The notes below the pieces were generated by a model that worked only from the letters and a program-made list of their open reading frames with translations, ran no database searches and was not told the origin of the DNA. Positions 12,663-21,448 of a DNA stretch of 64,000 nucleotides are shown one piece after another. The DNA lies in assembly GCF_039908645.1 (NCBI RefSeq), contig NZ_CP150917.1:432501-496500 (forward strand), given 5' to 3'. The stretch comes from Pseudomonas helvetica. GTDB taxonomy: Bacteria > Pseudomonadota > Gammaproteobacteria > Pseudomonadales > Pseudomonadaceae. The stretch's first letter is position 1; every line of letters begins with the position of its first letter. A program made the position numbers and the translations under genes.

Positions 12663-13940
12663 TCAAGCCGGTTGGTTGTTTGGCAGCAATGGCAAACGGG
12701 CCAGTTTCAACGACACCAGCAGCGCAATCATCAGCAACCCGCCGATGAACAGGCCGATGCCGTTCCAGCCGCCCAGGTGCCAGAACACCCCGCCCGCCGT
12801 GCCGGCGACACTCGAACCGGCGTAGTAGCTGAACAGGTACAGCGACGAGGCCTGGCCCTTGGCTTTGGTCGCGCGGCGGCCGATCCAGCTGCTGGCCACC
12901 GAGTGCGCGGCGAAGAAGCCGAAGGTGAAGATCAACATGCCGATGATCACCAGCGGCAATGGCGTGAACAGGGTCAGCGCAAGGCCTGCGAGCATCAGCA
13001 CGATGGTTGCCCACAGGACTTTGCGCCGGCCAAGCTTGTCGGCCAATGCGCCGATTTTCGCCGAGCTGTAGATGCCCGACAGGTAGACCACCGAGAGCAA
13101 GCCAACGAAGGCCTGATCCATGTGATACGGCTCGGCCAGCAGGCGATAGCCGATGTAGTTGAACAGCGTGACGAACGCGCCCATCAGCACGAACGCTTCG
13201 AGGAACAACCACGGCAGCCCGGCGTCGCGAAAGTGCATGGTGAAGCCGTCGAGCAAGCTGCGCGGATGCAGCGAGCGGGAGCGGAAGTTGCGCGACTCGG
13301 GGAGGATTTTCCAGAACACCGCCGCCGCAATCAGCGCCAGGCCACCGATCACCAGCATCGCGGTGTGCCAGTTAACGAAGTCGATCAGTACGCCGACGAT
13401 CAGCCGGCCGCACATCCCGCCAATCGCGTTGCCACCGATGTACAGTCCCATCGCCAGGCCGATGTGCTGTGGATGAATCTCTTCGCTCAAGTACGTCATG
13501 GCCACCGCCGCCAGCCCGCTGAGAGACAGCCCGACCAGCGCACGCATCACTAGCACGCCCTGCCAGCTTGGCATCATCGCACTGGCCATGGTGCACAACG
13601 CTGCCGCGAACAGCGCCGCAACCATCACCGGTTTACGACCAATGCGGTCGGAGATCGGGCCGGTGATCAGCAAGCCGATGGCGAGCATCCCGGTGGCCAC
13701 CGACAGGATCAGGCTGCTCTGCGCCGCGTTGATCGAAAACTCTCGGGAAAACAGCGGCATCATCGGCTGCACGCAGTAGAGCAGGGCGAAGGTCGCAAAG
13801 CCGCCGGAGAACAGCGCCAGCACCGTACGCATGAACATCGGCGTGCCTTTTTCGATGTACACATCATTCAGTTGGGCGACCACATCGTCCAGCGCAGTAG
13901 GCGGCAATTCATGGGCGAGCGGGGCGACAGCAGTTTTCAC
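12663..13940 (-). CDS. MFS transporter, YnfM-like
   Basis: This 425-residue inner-membrane protein has about 12 hydrophobic segments. The major-facilitator signature between helices 2 and 3 (GPISDRIGRKPVM) recurs in the second half as ALADKLGRRKVLW. The start is GTG at 13940. The substrate cannot be read from the sequence; YnfM-like members are usually called drug or metabolite exporters. It is divergent from an adjacent LysR gene, the standard arrangement for a regulator controlling its neighbouring exporter. Its 3' end lies 11 nt from the convergent cytochrome b561 gene. Confidence 0.85.
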   Translation of the reverse strand: MKTAVAPLAHELPPTALDDVVAQLNDVYIEKGTPMFMRTVLALFSGGFATFALLYCVQPMMPLFSREFSINAAQSSLILSVATGMLAIGLLITGPISDRIGRKPVMVAALFAAALCTMASAMMPSWQGVLVMRALVGLSLSGLAAVAMTYLSEEIHPQHIGLAMGLYIGGNAIGGMCGRLIVGVLIDFVNWHTAMLVIGGLALIAAAVFWKILPESRNFRSRSLHPRSLLDGFTMHFRDAGLPWLFLEAFVLMGAFVTLFNYIGYRLLAEPYHMDQAFVGLLSVVYLSGIYSSAKIGALADKLGRRKVLWATIVLMLAGLALTLFTPLPLVIIGMLIFTFGFFAAHSVASSWIGRRATKAKGQASSLYLFSYYAGSSVAGTAGGVFWHLGGWNGIGLFIGGLLMIALLVSLKLARLPLLPNNQPA

Positions 13941-14059
13941 GGGGGACCTCGGGAGAGCACGGCCAGGCAGGCAATGGAAAAATCATATAGCTGGCTAATG
14001 TTTCTATCCAATATATTGTTCGACCTGTTTGATAGGTTTAACGACCTAATGGAGTTTTC
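13941..14059. promoter_or_regulatory. Divergent promoter region, MFS exporter / LysR
   Basis: This 119-nt AT-rich gap should hold both promoters. It contains the perfect palindrome CAATATATTG at 14009-14018, enclosed by CTATC (14004-14008) and GATAG (14031-14035). This is a candidate binding site for the adjacent LysR regulator, assigned by position only. Confidence 0.4.
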
Positions 14060-14956
14060 ATGGAATTGCGCCATTTGCGCTACTTCATCGCCGTCGCCGA
14101 AGAACTGCATTTTGGCCGCGCCGCACAGGTGCTGGGCATCTCTCAGCCGCCGTTGAGCCAGCAGATTCAGGTGCTGGAACAGGAAGTCGGCGCACGTTTA
14201 TTCGAGCGTACCAATCGTCGGGTCGAGCTCAGTGAAGCCGGTCGGCTGTTCCTCGAAGAGGCTCGGCTGGTGCTGGCCCAGGTCGACAAGGCTGCCGACG
14301 TCGCCCGTCGAGCCCAACTTGGCGAGCTGGGGGAACTGAAGATCGGCTTCACCTCATCGGCGCCGTTCAACTCGACGATCCCGCAGGCGATCTTCGCGTT
14401 TCGTCAGCGCTTCCCGGCGGTGCATCTGAACTTGCGGGAAATGAGCAGCACCCAGGTTGCCGAGGCGCTGGTGGACGAGTCGATTCAGGTCGGGATCATG
14501 CGGCCATTGCCGCTGCCGGATTCGCTGGAGGTGGTCGAGTTGACGCGTGAACCCTTGGTGGCCGTGCTCAGCTCCAAGGACCCGCTGGTGGTCGGCAGCG
14601 AGGCAGGGCTGTTTCTGTCTGCACTGGCCCACGAGCCTTTCGTGTTCTTCCCGCGCAGCTACGGCAGTGGTCTATACGCGCAACTGCTGAACCTGGCGCG
14701 TGACGCGGGTTTCAGCCCGCACTTCACCCAGGAAGCCGGTGAGGCCATGACCATCATCGGCCTGGTGGCGGCAGGACTCGGGGTGTCGGTGTTGCCGGCG
14801 TCGTATCAGCGGATGCGCATCGACGGCGTGGTCTATCGGCCCTTGCTCGACCCGCTGGCGATGTCGGCGGTGTGGCTGGTGCAGCGCAAGGACCAGAAGT
14901 CGCCGATGGCCAAGGCGTTTGTCGAGTTGCTGACGCGTAAGGTTGAGGTGACGTAG
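14060..14956 (+). CDS. LysR-family transcriptional regulator
   Basis: This 298-residue protein has an N-terminal winged helix (MELRHLRYFIAVAEELHFG, then AQVLGISQPPLSQQIQVLE) and a periplasmic-binding-protein-like effector domain from about residue 90. The N terminus is of the common aromatic or amino-acid responsive type. It probably controls the divergent MFS gene and itself. The inducer is unknown. Confidence 0.9.
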   Translation: MELRHLRYFIAVAEELHFGRAAQVLGISQPPLSQQIQVLEQEVGARLFERTNRRVELSEAGRLFLEEARLVLAQVDKAADVARRAQLGELGELKIGFTSSAPFNSTIPQAIFAFRQRFPAVHLNLREMSSTQVAEALVDESIQVGIMRPLPLPDSLEVVELTREPLVAVLSSKDPLVVGSEAGLFLSALAHEPFVFFPRSYGSGLYAQLLNLARDAGFSPHFTQEAGEAMTIIGLVAAGLGVSVLPASYQRMRIDGVVYRPLLDPLAMSAVWLVQRKDQKSPMAKAFVELLTRKVEVT

Positions 14957-14982
14957 TCGGCACAGGGCGATGACAGGCTGAC

Positions 14983-15003
14983 ACCGCCGAAGGCGGAGTT
15001 TTT
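14983..15003 (+). terminator. Terminator of the LysR gene
   Basis: The stem CCGCC/GGCGG with a 3-nt loop is followed by AGTTTTTG. It is short but correctly placed 27 nt after the LysR stop; it may also act on the convergent pseudogene side. Confidence 0.6.
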
Positions 15004-15005
15004 GT

Positions 15006-15973
15006 TTACCTGGCGTTGAGCACGATGTAGATCGGCGCAAGCCCCGCACCAGCAGGAAACCAGATAATCGTATCCTGATACTCAGGCGGATGCTGCGGGT
15101 TCACCAATACTTTGTAGGCTTGCTCGTTGGACGGATACACCTATACCGTCGGCAATTGCGGGGCGCCTTCCAGTGCGGGAATGGCGGGTACATCATCGGG
15201 ATTTGCCGCTGAGGTCCTGGTCAGGCCTATCCCGTTGCCGATGTCGGCAACAAACTTTTCGCCGTCCTGAGTGGCTTTGATGACCGGGACAAACTCCCAG
15301 TCTTTCTTTCCACCCGTGTAGAAGCCGTAAGCGCTGACGGAACCGTCCGGCAGTGTCTTCACGTTGATGCGGACATGGGTTCGCCCGGTATCAGCGTTGC
15401 GTACTGTTCGTTTTTGTAGAAGGCGCTGTCGGGCGAAAGGCTGGTGTTCGGTATCAGTAGCGCAACGGTGCCAACCGCTGCGCCAGCCGTCACACCTGCC
15501 GAGTCTGTCAGCAGGGTGAGTGCGAGCGAGCCGCCGAGACGTTGGGCAATAGCGCCGCAGGTTGCCGAACCACCGACCAGTTTCAGATGTATCCCTTCGA
15601 CGGTGATCGCTGCGCCGGTGCCAAGCACCGCCCACACGCCGTAGTTAGCCAGTTTCTCGAGAGGGACAAACCCGGAGGTGTTGTTGTGATTGATGACGCC
15701 GTCGGGGAGGTTGCAGCTCTTGGTGAACACGCAACCCTTGAGGTGTGAATCAGGCCGTGTTTCGGGCGCATTCTGCTGTTTTCTTTGATACGCCTCCCAG
15801 CGGGTGTTGGCGTCCAGCTGGTTTTTTTCGATTTTGGCGAATGTCGCTGCACCGGCCTCCTGGAAGGTCCGGGTCTCTTCCCGGGTGGGGAGTCGTCTTG
15901 GGGCGGGCAGAAAGTCCGGGGTTTCAGGGAAACCGAGCTTTTTCATCAGCGCTTCTTGTTCGTCCTTGGGCAA
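15006..15973 (-). pseudogene. Decayed S-type pyocin-domain protein
   Basis: Read across two frames, this encodes the S-type pyocin/colicin-type domain typical of Pseudomonas bacteriocins and some type VI effectors. The segment GVWAVLGTGAAITVEGI is followed by TGRTHVRINVK, then EYQDTIIWFPAGAG and a final PIYIVLNAR. At least two lesions are visible: a one-base frameshift near 15388-15396, and an in-frame TAG at 15141-15143 where the family normally continues. The 5' end is also suspect, because the only start is a TTG at 15973 and no receptor-binding or PAAR domain precedes it. No immunity gene or intact nuclease domain is next to it. Confidence 0.75.
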
Positions 15974-16026
15974 TCCCGGCCTTAGGCTGGGGCAGCCTTG
16001 ACCCTACCGAGAATCGGGATAGTTTG

Positions 16027-16338
16027 TCAGCGGCTCACGCGTATGTCGGCCGGGTCTTGTGCGGTTCTTGGCCTCCATAGTTGAAAGCTTCGGCTCCATA
16101 CCACGAACTCAGCAGTCAGTGCTTTAAAGGCTTCGAGAATCGGCTTGTTCACGGCCCAGTTGCCGTGGCGATTTTGGTACACATGAGCTTCGCCGAACAT
16201 CAGACGGATCTCCCGCGCGGCGACAGCTTGCGGCAGATAGTCTTGTTTACGGTATTCGGCCAGCATCCATTGGGCGATGCGCATGTCTTCATCTGTCCAA
16301 GTAATGACGCGGATTCCTGCTGAGGCCCCTTGGGTCAC
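16027..16338 (-). CDS. Small protein of unknown function (DUF6953-like)
   Basis: A 103-residue protein whose ATG overlaps the ferredoxin stop (ATGA). It is rich in Trp and Arg near the C terminus (VVWSRSFQLWRPR), with an N-terminal helix TDEDMRIAQWMLAEY. It resembles short proteins I recall as DUF6953, but I cannot confirm this. No signal peptide or membrane segment is seen. Tight coupling suggests it belongs to the ferredoxin operon. Confidence 0.6.
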   Translation of the reverse strand: MTQGASAGIRVITWTDEDMRIAQWMLAEYRKQDYLPQAVAAREIRLMFGEAHVYQNRHGNWAVNKPILEAFKALTAEFVVWSRSFQLWRPRTAQDPADIRVSR

Positions 16339-16646
16339 AATTGCTGATCGGGACGGAAGAGGTGTTGATCGAGAATGCGTTCAACCTGTTGCGGCGTCTT
16401 GCACGAGAACCACAGGTTAGCTGGGTAAATCACCATGACCGGGCCGTGGTCGCAGCGACCCAGGCAGCCCGATGCGTTGGCGCGCGATGTTCCTGGCTCA
16501 CCCACTTTGGCGAGCTTGCGTTTTGCTGCGCTGAGCAGTTCATGAGCGCCTGAGCCCGAGCAACTACGGCGGCCATCGGGGCGCAAGTTGGTGCAAATCA
16601 GCACATGGTGCTCGTAGGCCAAGGTCGGATTTTCTGCGTTATTCAT
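16335..16646 (-). CDS. Thioredoxin-like [2Fe-2S] ferredoxin
   Basis: A 103-residue protein with the cysteine spacing of thioredoxin-fold 2Fe-2S ferredoxins: C18, C29, C61 and C65, the last two in SGCLGRCDHGP. It should transfer single electrons in the cytoplasm. It lies 19 nt after the EamA gene and overlaps the next small gene. Its location behind a di-iron oxidase-like gene makes it a candidate electron donor to that enzyme. Such ferredoxins also occur alone in Pseudomonas, so the link is inference. Confidence 0.85.
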   Translation of the reverse strand: MNNAENPTLAYEHHVLICTNLRPDGRRSCSGSGAHELLSAAKRKLAKVGEPGTSRANASGCLGRCDHGPVMVIYPANLWFSCKTPQQVERILDQHLFRPDQQL

Positions 16647-16665
16647 AGGTGGTCACGACCGCTGT

Positions 16666-17565
16666 TCAAACGTTGTCGGCAGGAACCGCGACTTTCGATG
16701 GTTCCAGATTGAGGGCGAGTACGCTCATCAGCACAATGACCGTTCCGACGATCACCATGGCCGAAGGGCGTTCGCTCAGAACCAGTGAGGCCATCAACAT
16801 GGCTGTGGGCGGTATCAGGTAAAGTGAAATGGAAGCGCGGCTCACATTGCTGTGCGCCAGTACGTATGCCCAGGCGAGGTACGCAAGGGCACTGGGGAAG
16901 ATGCCCAGAATGAGTACCGCCAGATTGACCGAGGTTGAGGCATTTTGCGCTGCGCTCCACAGCCCTGGGACATATACAAGCAGCAGTACCGTGCCCGACC
17001 AGATGGTGTAACACACCATCATCAGCCCGTCATAACGATAGGAATGGCGTTTTTGCAAAGCGAAATACAGACTCCATGAAAACGCCGCCAGCAGGATCAG
17101 CAGCCCGTGTGCGTCCAGCTCACCAAAACCACGGTCCCCGGTGACTACCACAGCGGCGCCGAGCAGGCCGCACAGCACACAGATCCATTGCCAGCCGTTG
17201 ACCCGATCCTTGAACGCGAAATGCGCCAATAACGTGCTGAACAGCGGCGTGGATTGTGCCAGTACGCTGGCGGCCCCAGCGCTAACACCTCGTTGGCCGT
17301 AGTTGAGGGCTATGTGATGCAGGCTGACAGCAAAAAATCCCAGCACCGCCAGCAGCGGCAGGTCTTTCAGGCGTGGCAGGGAAATACGCATCACAGATGC
17401 GACTCCGGCCATGAACGTTGAGGCGATGAGGAATCGCATCAGTGCGAGATGACCGGGTTCGTAAGCCTTTAGTCCGATGTGGATTCCAATGGGGGAATAG
17501 GCCCAGCAAAGAATTACAAATATCGCCGCCAACGTGATTTTTAAGCTGGGCCTTGTATTCATCAA
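16666..17565 (-). CDS. EamA/DMT-family transporter
   Basis: This 299-residue protein has ten predicted transmembrane helices in two EamA halves, the typical architecture of metabolite exporters. Its ATG overlaps the stop of the upstream oxidase gene (ATGA), so the two are almost certainly co-translated. By context it could export the product, or a toxic substrate, of that oxidase. The substrate is unknown. Confidence 0.88.
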   Translation of the reverse strand: MMNTRPSLKITLAAIFVILCWAYSPIGIHIGLKAYEPGHLALMRFLIASTFMAGVASVMRISLPRLKDLPLLAVLGFFAVSLHHIALNYGQRGVSAGAASVLAQSTPLFSTLLAHFAFKDRVNGWQWICVLCGLLGAAVVVTGDRGFGELDAHGLLILLAAFSWSLYFALQKRHSYRYDGLMMVCYTIWSGTVLLLVYVPGLWSAAQNASTSVNLAVLILGIFPSALAYLAWAYVLAHSNVSRASISLYLIPPTAMLMASLVLSERPSAMVIVGTVIVLMSVLALNLEPSKVAVPADNV

Positions 17566-18329
17566 ATCGTCATCTTGGAAGCAACACGACTTTGCACGCT
17601 GGGCATGGCACGAGCTATTCCGTTCCAGTATTGCTCAGTGATGTCCAGGAAGCGGTTGAACGAAGCGCGGACTTCCTCTATGTGCTGGTCGGTGGTGCAT
17701 TCCTGGGTGGCGGCTTTCACGGCCTGGATTTTGTGTTCTTTTTCCGCATCCCCGATGTGGATGTAGAAATACTCGCAGTGCTCATGAAAGTCGTCGTTAT
17801 TGGCATACAGATGCTTATAGTTGCGCGCTCCTTCGTACAAACGGGTGAGCATCGAATAGGCCAGCCACTCCTGAGCCAATAATGTGCCGAGCACGTGGCG
17901 CGGATTGTTGTGGCCACCGTCGGTGTAAAGACTCAATTGTTCGCGACTAAACGTGTGGGTACTTTCCAGCACAGGCAAGGCCATGAGTTCGTCCATGCTG
18001 TATGGCCGATCAGCAAGACGGCTGAGAAGGTCGATCAGATAACTTTCCAGCAGGGCGAGGTGGGCCTTTTCCGGGTTACCGTAGCCCATCTCGGAGTACA
18101 GGTTTTTGACGATTTCGACCTGAGCGTACAAGTCGTCCGTACCCACAAATGACAGGGCAACCATACGAGAAGTCTGCGTCGTACGGGCCAGGTAGTTTTG
18201 GGCGAACACCTCAACGTCGCCGAGGGAGAGTGTGCCTCCCATCCATCGTTGGTAGAACGTGTTATTCAAGGCGTTATGGGTGAACACGCTTTCGGCGAGG
18301 CACTGGATTTTGCGCTGAGATAACTCCAT
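17562..18329 (-). CDS. Iron-containing redox enzyme, haem-oxygenase-like di-iron fold
   Basis: A 255-residue all-helical protein of the Haem_oxygenas_2/HDO type, the fold of UndA, BesC and SznF. Candidate metal ligands in family order are E80 (NLYSEMG), H90, E154 (AQEW), and H191, D194 and H199 in YIHIGDAEKEH. HDO enzymes activate O2 to oxidise or cleave amino-acid or fatty-acid-like substrates; the substrate here is unknown. It is the first gene of an operon with an exporter and a ferredoxin, opposite a LysR gene. The ATG follows an AGGAGTTCTT-type ribosome-binding site. Fold assignment is fairly sure; function is not. Confidence 0.75.
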   Translation of the reverse strand: MELSQRKIQCLAESVFTHNALNNTFYQRWMGGTLSLGDVEVFAQNYLARTTQTSRMVALSFVGTDDLYAQVEIVKNLYSEMGYGNPEKAHLALLESYLIDLLSRLADRPYSMDELMALPVLESTHTFSREQLSLYTDGGHNNPRHVLGTLLAQEWLAYSMLTRLYEGARNYKHLYANNDDFHEHCEYFYIHIGDAEKEHKIQAVKAATQECTTDQHIEEVRASFNRFLDITEQYWNGIARAMPSVQSRVASKMTI

Positions 18330-18412
18330 AAGAACTCCTGTTCATCGGGGAAATGAAGGCGCGATGGCATCCCTGCAACGTGCGCCGGTTGAAGTATCAA
18401 AAACACGCAGTC

Positions 18413-18457
18413 TCACTACAAGTGACTTAAACTGACCCATGCATTCACTTTGGGTGA
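18413..18457. promoter_or_regulatory. Paired TCAC-N5-GTGA sites between HDO operon and LysR
   Basis: Two 13-bp dyads, TCACTACAAGTGA (18413-18425) and TCACTTTGGGTGA (18445-18457), lie 32 bp apart centre to centre, about three helical turns. They sit in the 131-nt divergent gap, the second touching the LysR ribosome-binding site. They look like operator half-sites for the LysR protein, which would give autorepression and activation of the oxidase operon. Confidence 0.5.
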
Positions 18458-18460
18458 GCT

Positions 18461-19384
18461 ATGGAATTGTCCCAACTGCGCATGTTCAAGACGGTTCACG
18501 ATTTCGGCAGCATCGCGCACGCCGCCGAGTTGCTGCACTGCGTGCCGTCCAATATCACTGCACGCCTGAAGTCCCTGGAGCGTGAGCTCGGCACACCGCT
18601 GTTTTTCCGCGATGGTCGAGGGTTGCGGATCACTCCTGCTGGGGAGGTATTTCTCGAGTACGCGACGAAAATCCTGTGTTTGGCTGATGAAGCCCGGCGC
18701 GCGGTAGCGCCCACCCATACGCCTGGCGGTCCCCTGCGCATTGGCGCCATCGAGTCTAGTGCTACGGGACGGTTGCCCCGGTTATTGGCCAAGTACCATG
18801 CGCTGTACCCGCAGGTGTCACTGGAGTTGAGCACCGGCACCTGGGCTCAACTGCTGGACGATACTCAGCAGCACCGGCTTGATGGGGTGATCGTGGCGGT
18901 GAACATTGAACGCCCCGGTCTCAAGCGTGCAGTGATCTACCGTGAAGATTTAGTGCTCATCGCATCCGCGTCGCATGGGCCTTTACGCAAGGCAGCGGAT
19001 TTACAAGGTAAGGAAGTTTTCATGTGGCCCCCCGGCTGTCCGTACCGGTTGGCACTGGAGCAGTGGCTGTTGCGCCATGATCAGGTGTTGCCGATCGTCA
19101 GCATTGCAAGCTATGGCACCATAGTTGGCTGTGTCAGTGCTGGTGCCGGCGTTTCGCTGGTTCCTCGCGGGATCTACGAGCAATACCGTCACAGTGCGGG
19201 TTGGCAAGGATATGAATTCCCGGACCTGACGAGTATTGACAACCTGTTTTACTGGCATGAAAACGCAGGTCGACACCCAGCCCGGGAAGCGTTTTTGGCA
19301 CTACTGCAGACAGAGTTCGAGGGCCCAACTGCGTTGGAAGGGGACATCGATACGACGCAGCCTCCTGCAATACCCGCGTCTTGA
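18461..19384 (+). CDS. LysR-family transcriptional regulator
   Basis: This 307-residue protein has the N-terminal HTH MELSQLRMFKTVHDFGS with AAELLHCVPSNITARLKSLE, and a substrate-binding domain from about residue 90. The HTH and effector domain are of the PtrR/YneJ-like subtype (SNITARLKSLE). It is transcribed divergently from the HDO-EamA-ferredoxin operon and is its probable regulator. About 110 nt downstream to the aryl polyene cluster hold no recognisable feature. Confidence 0.9.
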   Translation: MELSQLRMFKTVHDFGSIAHAAELLHCVPSNITARLKSLERELGTPLFFRDGRGLRITPAGEVFLEYATKILCLADEARRAVAPTHTPGGPLRIGAIESSATGRLPRLLAKYHALYPQVSLELSTGTWAQLLDDTQQHRLDGVIVAVNIERPGLKRAVIYREDLVLIASASHGPLRKAADLQGKEVFMWPPGCPYRLALEQWLLRHDQVLPIVSIASYGTIVGCVSAGAGVSLVPRGIYEQYRHSAGWQGYEFPDLTSIDNLFYWHENAGRHPAREAFLALLQTEFEGPTALEGDIDTTQPPAIPAS

Positions 19385-19493
19385 ATTACTGAGCCTTCGC
19401 CATATCCCCCTCAACGCAATCCCGTCCATGTTCGCCTCGGCGTGACATTTATAGGTCTTGGTATCGGGGGCTTCTTGACCTTGAAGTTTTAAG

Positions 19494-20720
19494 TTACGAC
19501 CAACGCCGAAAGATCAGCGACGTATTAACCCCACCAAAGGCAAAGTTGTTGTTCATCACGTACTGGCAGCTCATCTCACGGAACTCGCCGCGCAGGTAGT
19601 CCAGTTCGCCGCAGCGTGGATCGATGTCGTCGAGGTTGAAGGTGTGCACGTACTCGTCACTGTTCATCATTTCGATGCTGAACCAGGACTCCAATGCACC
19701 GCAGGCGCCAAGGGTGTGACCGAGAAAACTCTTCTGCGAGCTGATTGGCATGTGGCTGCCGAACAGGCTGTTGGTGGCCAGGGTTTCCGCGATGTCGCCT
19801 TGCTCGGTGGCGGTGCCGTGACCGTTCACGTAGCCGATGGCCGAGGGTTCCAGACCTGCGTCTTCCAGTGCCAGCTCCATGGCTCGACGCATGGTGGTTT
19901 GTTCCGGGCGGGTCGCGTGCTGGCCGTCGGCGTTGCTGCCAAAACCAACGATTTCGGCGTAAATGTGCGCACCGCGGGCCAGCGCGTGTTCGAGTTCTTC
20001 GAGTACCAGCATGCCGCCGCCTTCACCGATCACCAGGCCATCGCGTGCACTGTCGTAAGGCCGGGGGCTGGTTTTCGGGGCGTCGTTTTTCAGGCTGGTT
20101 GCGTAGAGCGCGTCGAACACCATGGCTTCGGTCGGGCACAGCTCTTCGGCGCCGCCGGCGAGCATCAGCGGCAGGCGGCCGAACTTGATCGCCTCGTAGG
20201 CATAACCGATGCCCTGGCTGCCACTGGTGCAGGCGCTGGAGGTCGGGATCAAGCGCCCGGTGAGGCCAAAGAAAATGCTGATATTGGCCGCCGTGGTGTG
20301 CGGCATCATCCGCACGTAAGAGTTGGCGTTCAAACCTTCAGCCACCGAATTGAGCAGCATCTTGCCGAAGGCTTTTATCTCCTCGGTGCTGCCGGTGGAT
20401 GAGCCGCAGGACACGCCCATGCGGCCGTCCTTGATCGACTCGTCACCGAGCAGGCCGGCATCGGCCAGCGCCTGTTCTGCCGCGCCGACCGCCAGCCGGG
20501 AAACCCGGCCCATGCTGCGCAATTGCTTGCGGGTCCAGTGGCTCGGGACGGTGAAATCATCGATGGGACCGGCCAGGCGCGTGTTCAGTTCGATGAAACG
20601 ATCCCACTCGTCCATGCGGCGGATGCCACTGCGATTGGCCTTGAAGTTAGCGCGAATGGTCTCCCAGTCGCTGCCCAACGAGGTGATGCCGGCCATGCCG
20701 GTGACGACGACACGTTTCAT
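19494..20720 (-). CDS. Beta-ketoacyl-ACP synthase (ApeR-like), aryl polyene cluster
   Basis: This 408-residue FabF-type condensing enzyme has an intact Cys-His-His triad: SSACTSGSQG, NGHGTATEQGD and FLGHTLGACGALE. In aryl polyene pathways such enzymes extend or initiate the aryl-polyene-ACP chain with malonyl-ACP. The KS-dehydratase-KR-KS order at this end of the cluster matches ApeO-P-Q-R of E. coli. The ATG at 20720 shares a base with the ketoreductase stop (TGATG). It is the last gene of the minus-strand run. Confidence 0.88.
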   Translation of the reverse strand: MKRVVVTGMAGITSLGSDWETIRANFKANRSGIRRMDEWDRFIELNTRLAGPIDDFTVPSHWTRKQLRSMGRVSRLAVGAAEQALADAGLLGDESIKDGRMGVSCGSSTGSTEEIKAFGKMLLNSVAEGLNANSYVRMMPHTTAANISIFFGLTGRLIPTSSACTSGSQGIGYAYEAIKFGRLPLMLAGGAEELCPTEAMVFDALYATSLKNDAPKTSPRPYDSARDGLVIGEGGGMLVLEELEHALARGAHIYAEIVGFGSNADGQHATRPEQTTMRRAMELALEDAGLEPSAIGYVNGHGTATEQGDIAETLATNSLFGSHMPISSQKSFLGHTLGACGALESWFSIEMMNSDEYVHTFNLDDIDPRCGELDYLRGEFREMSCQYVMNNNFAFGGVNTSLIFRRWS

Positions 20721-21448
20721 CAGCACAGGCCTCCGTTGACGGCCAGCACCTGCCGGGTGATATAGCCCGCTTCGGCGGACATCAGGAAGTTCACCGCGCC
20801 GGCCACCTCTTCAGGGGTGCCCATGCGTTGTGCGGGAATCATTTTCAGCAGCTCTTCCACGGGGACGTTTTCGTCGAGCATCGCCGTGTCGATCAGCCCC
20901 GGCGCGACGCAGTTGACGGTGATCTTGCGTTTGCCCAGTTCGATCGCCAGGGCCTTGGCGGCGCCGATCAGCCCGGCCTTGGAGGCGCTGTAGTTGACCT
21001 GCCCACGGTTGCCGATCAACCCGGAAACCGAGGTGATGCACACGATCCGCCCGGCGGCGCGACGGCGAATCATCGGCATCATCACCGGGTGCAACACGTT
21101 ATAAAAACCGTCGAGGTTGGTGCGCATCACCACATCCCAGTCGTCCTCGCTCAGGGCCGGGAAGGCACCGTCGCGGGTCAGGCCGGCGTTGAGCACCACG
21201 CCGTAATAGGCGCCGTGGGTTTCCACGTCGGCTTCCAGATGTGCTTTGCAGCTGGCGCGATCCGACACGTCGAATTGCAGGATGCGCGCACGGCGGCCCA
21301 ATGCTTCGATTTCGGCCTGAACGGCTTCGGCGTCGCTGCGACCGCTACGGCAATGCAGCACCAGATCAAAGCCGGCCTGGGCCAGGCGTAGTGCGATGGC
21401 GCGGCCGATGCCACGGCTGGAACCGGTGACCAGTACGGATTCAGTCAA
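20720..21448 (-). CDS. 3-ketoacyl-ACP reductase, FabG-like (ApeQ-like)
   Basis: A 242-residue short-chain dehydrogenase with TGSSRGIGRAIA for NADPH and the catalytic Ser-Tyr-Lys set (ITSVSG, NYSASKAG). It reduces the beta-ketoacyl-ACP made by the cluster's ketosynthases. The start is TTG, overlapping the dehydratase stop as TTGA, so translation probably depends on coupling. Length and motifs are normal. Confidence 0.9.
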   Translation of the reverse strand: MTESVLVTGSSRGIGRAIALRLAQAGFDLVLHCRSGRSDAEAVQAEIEALGRRARILQFDVSDRASCKAHLEADVETHGAYYGVVLNAGLTRDGAFPALSEDDWDVVMRTNLDGFYNVLHPVMMPMIRRRAAGRIVCITSVSGLIGNRGQVNYSASKAGLIGAAKALAIELGKRKITVNCVAPGLIDTAMLDENVPVEELLKMIPAQRMGTPEEVAGAVNFLMSAEAGYITRQVLAVNGGLC

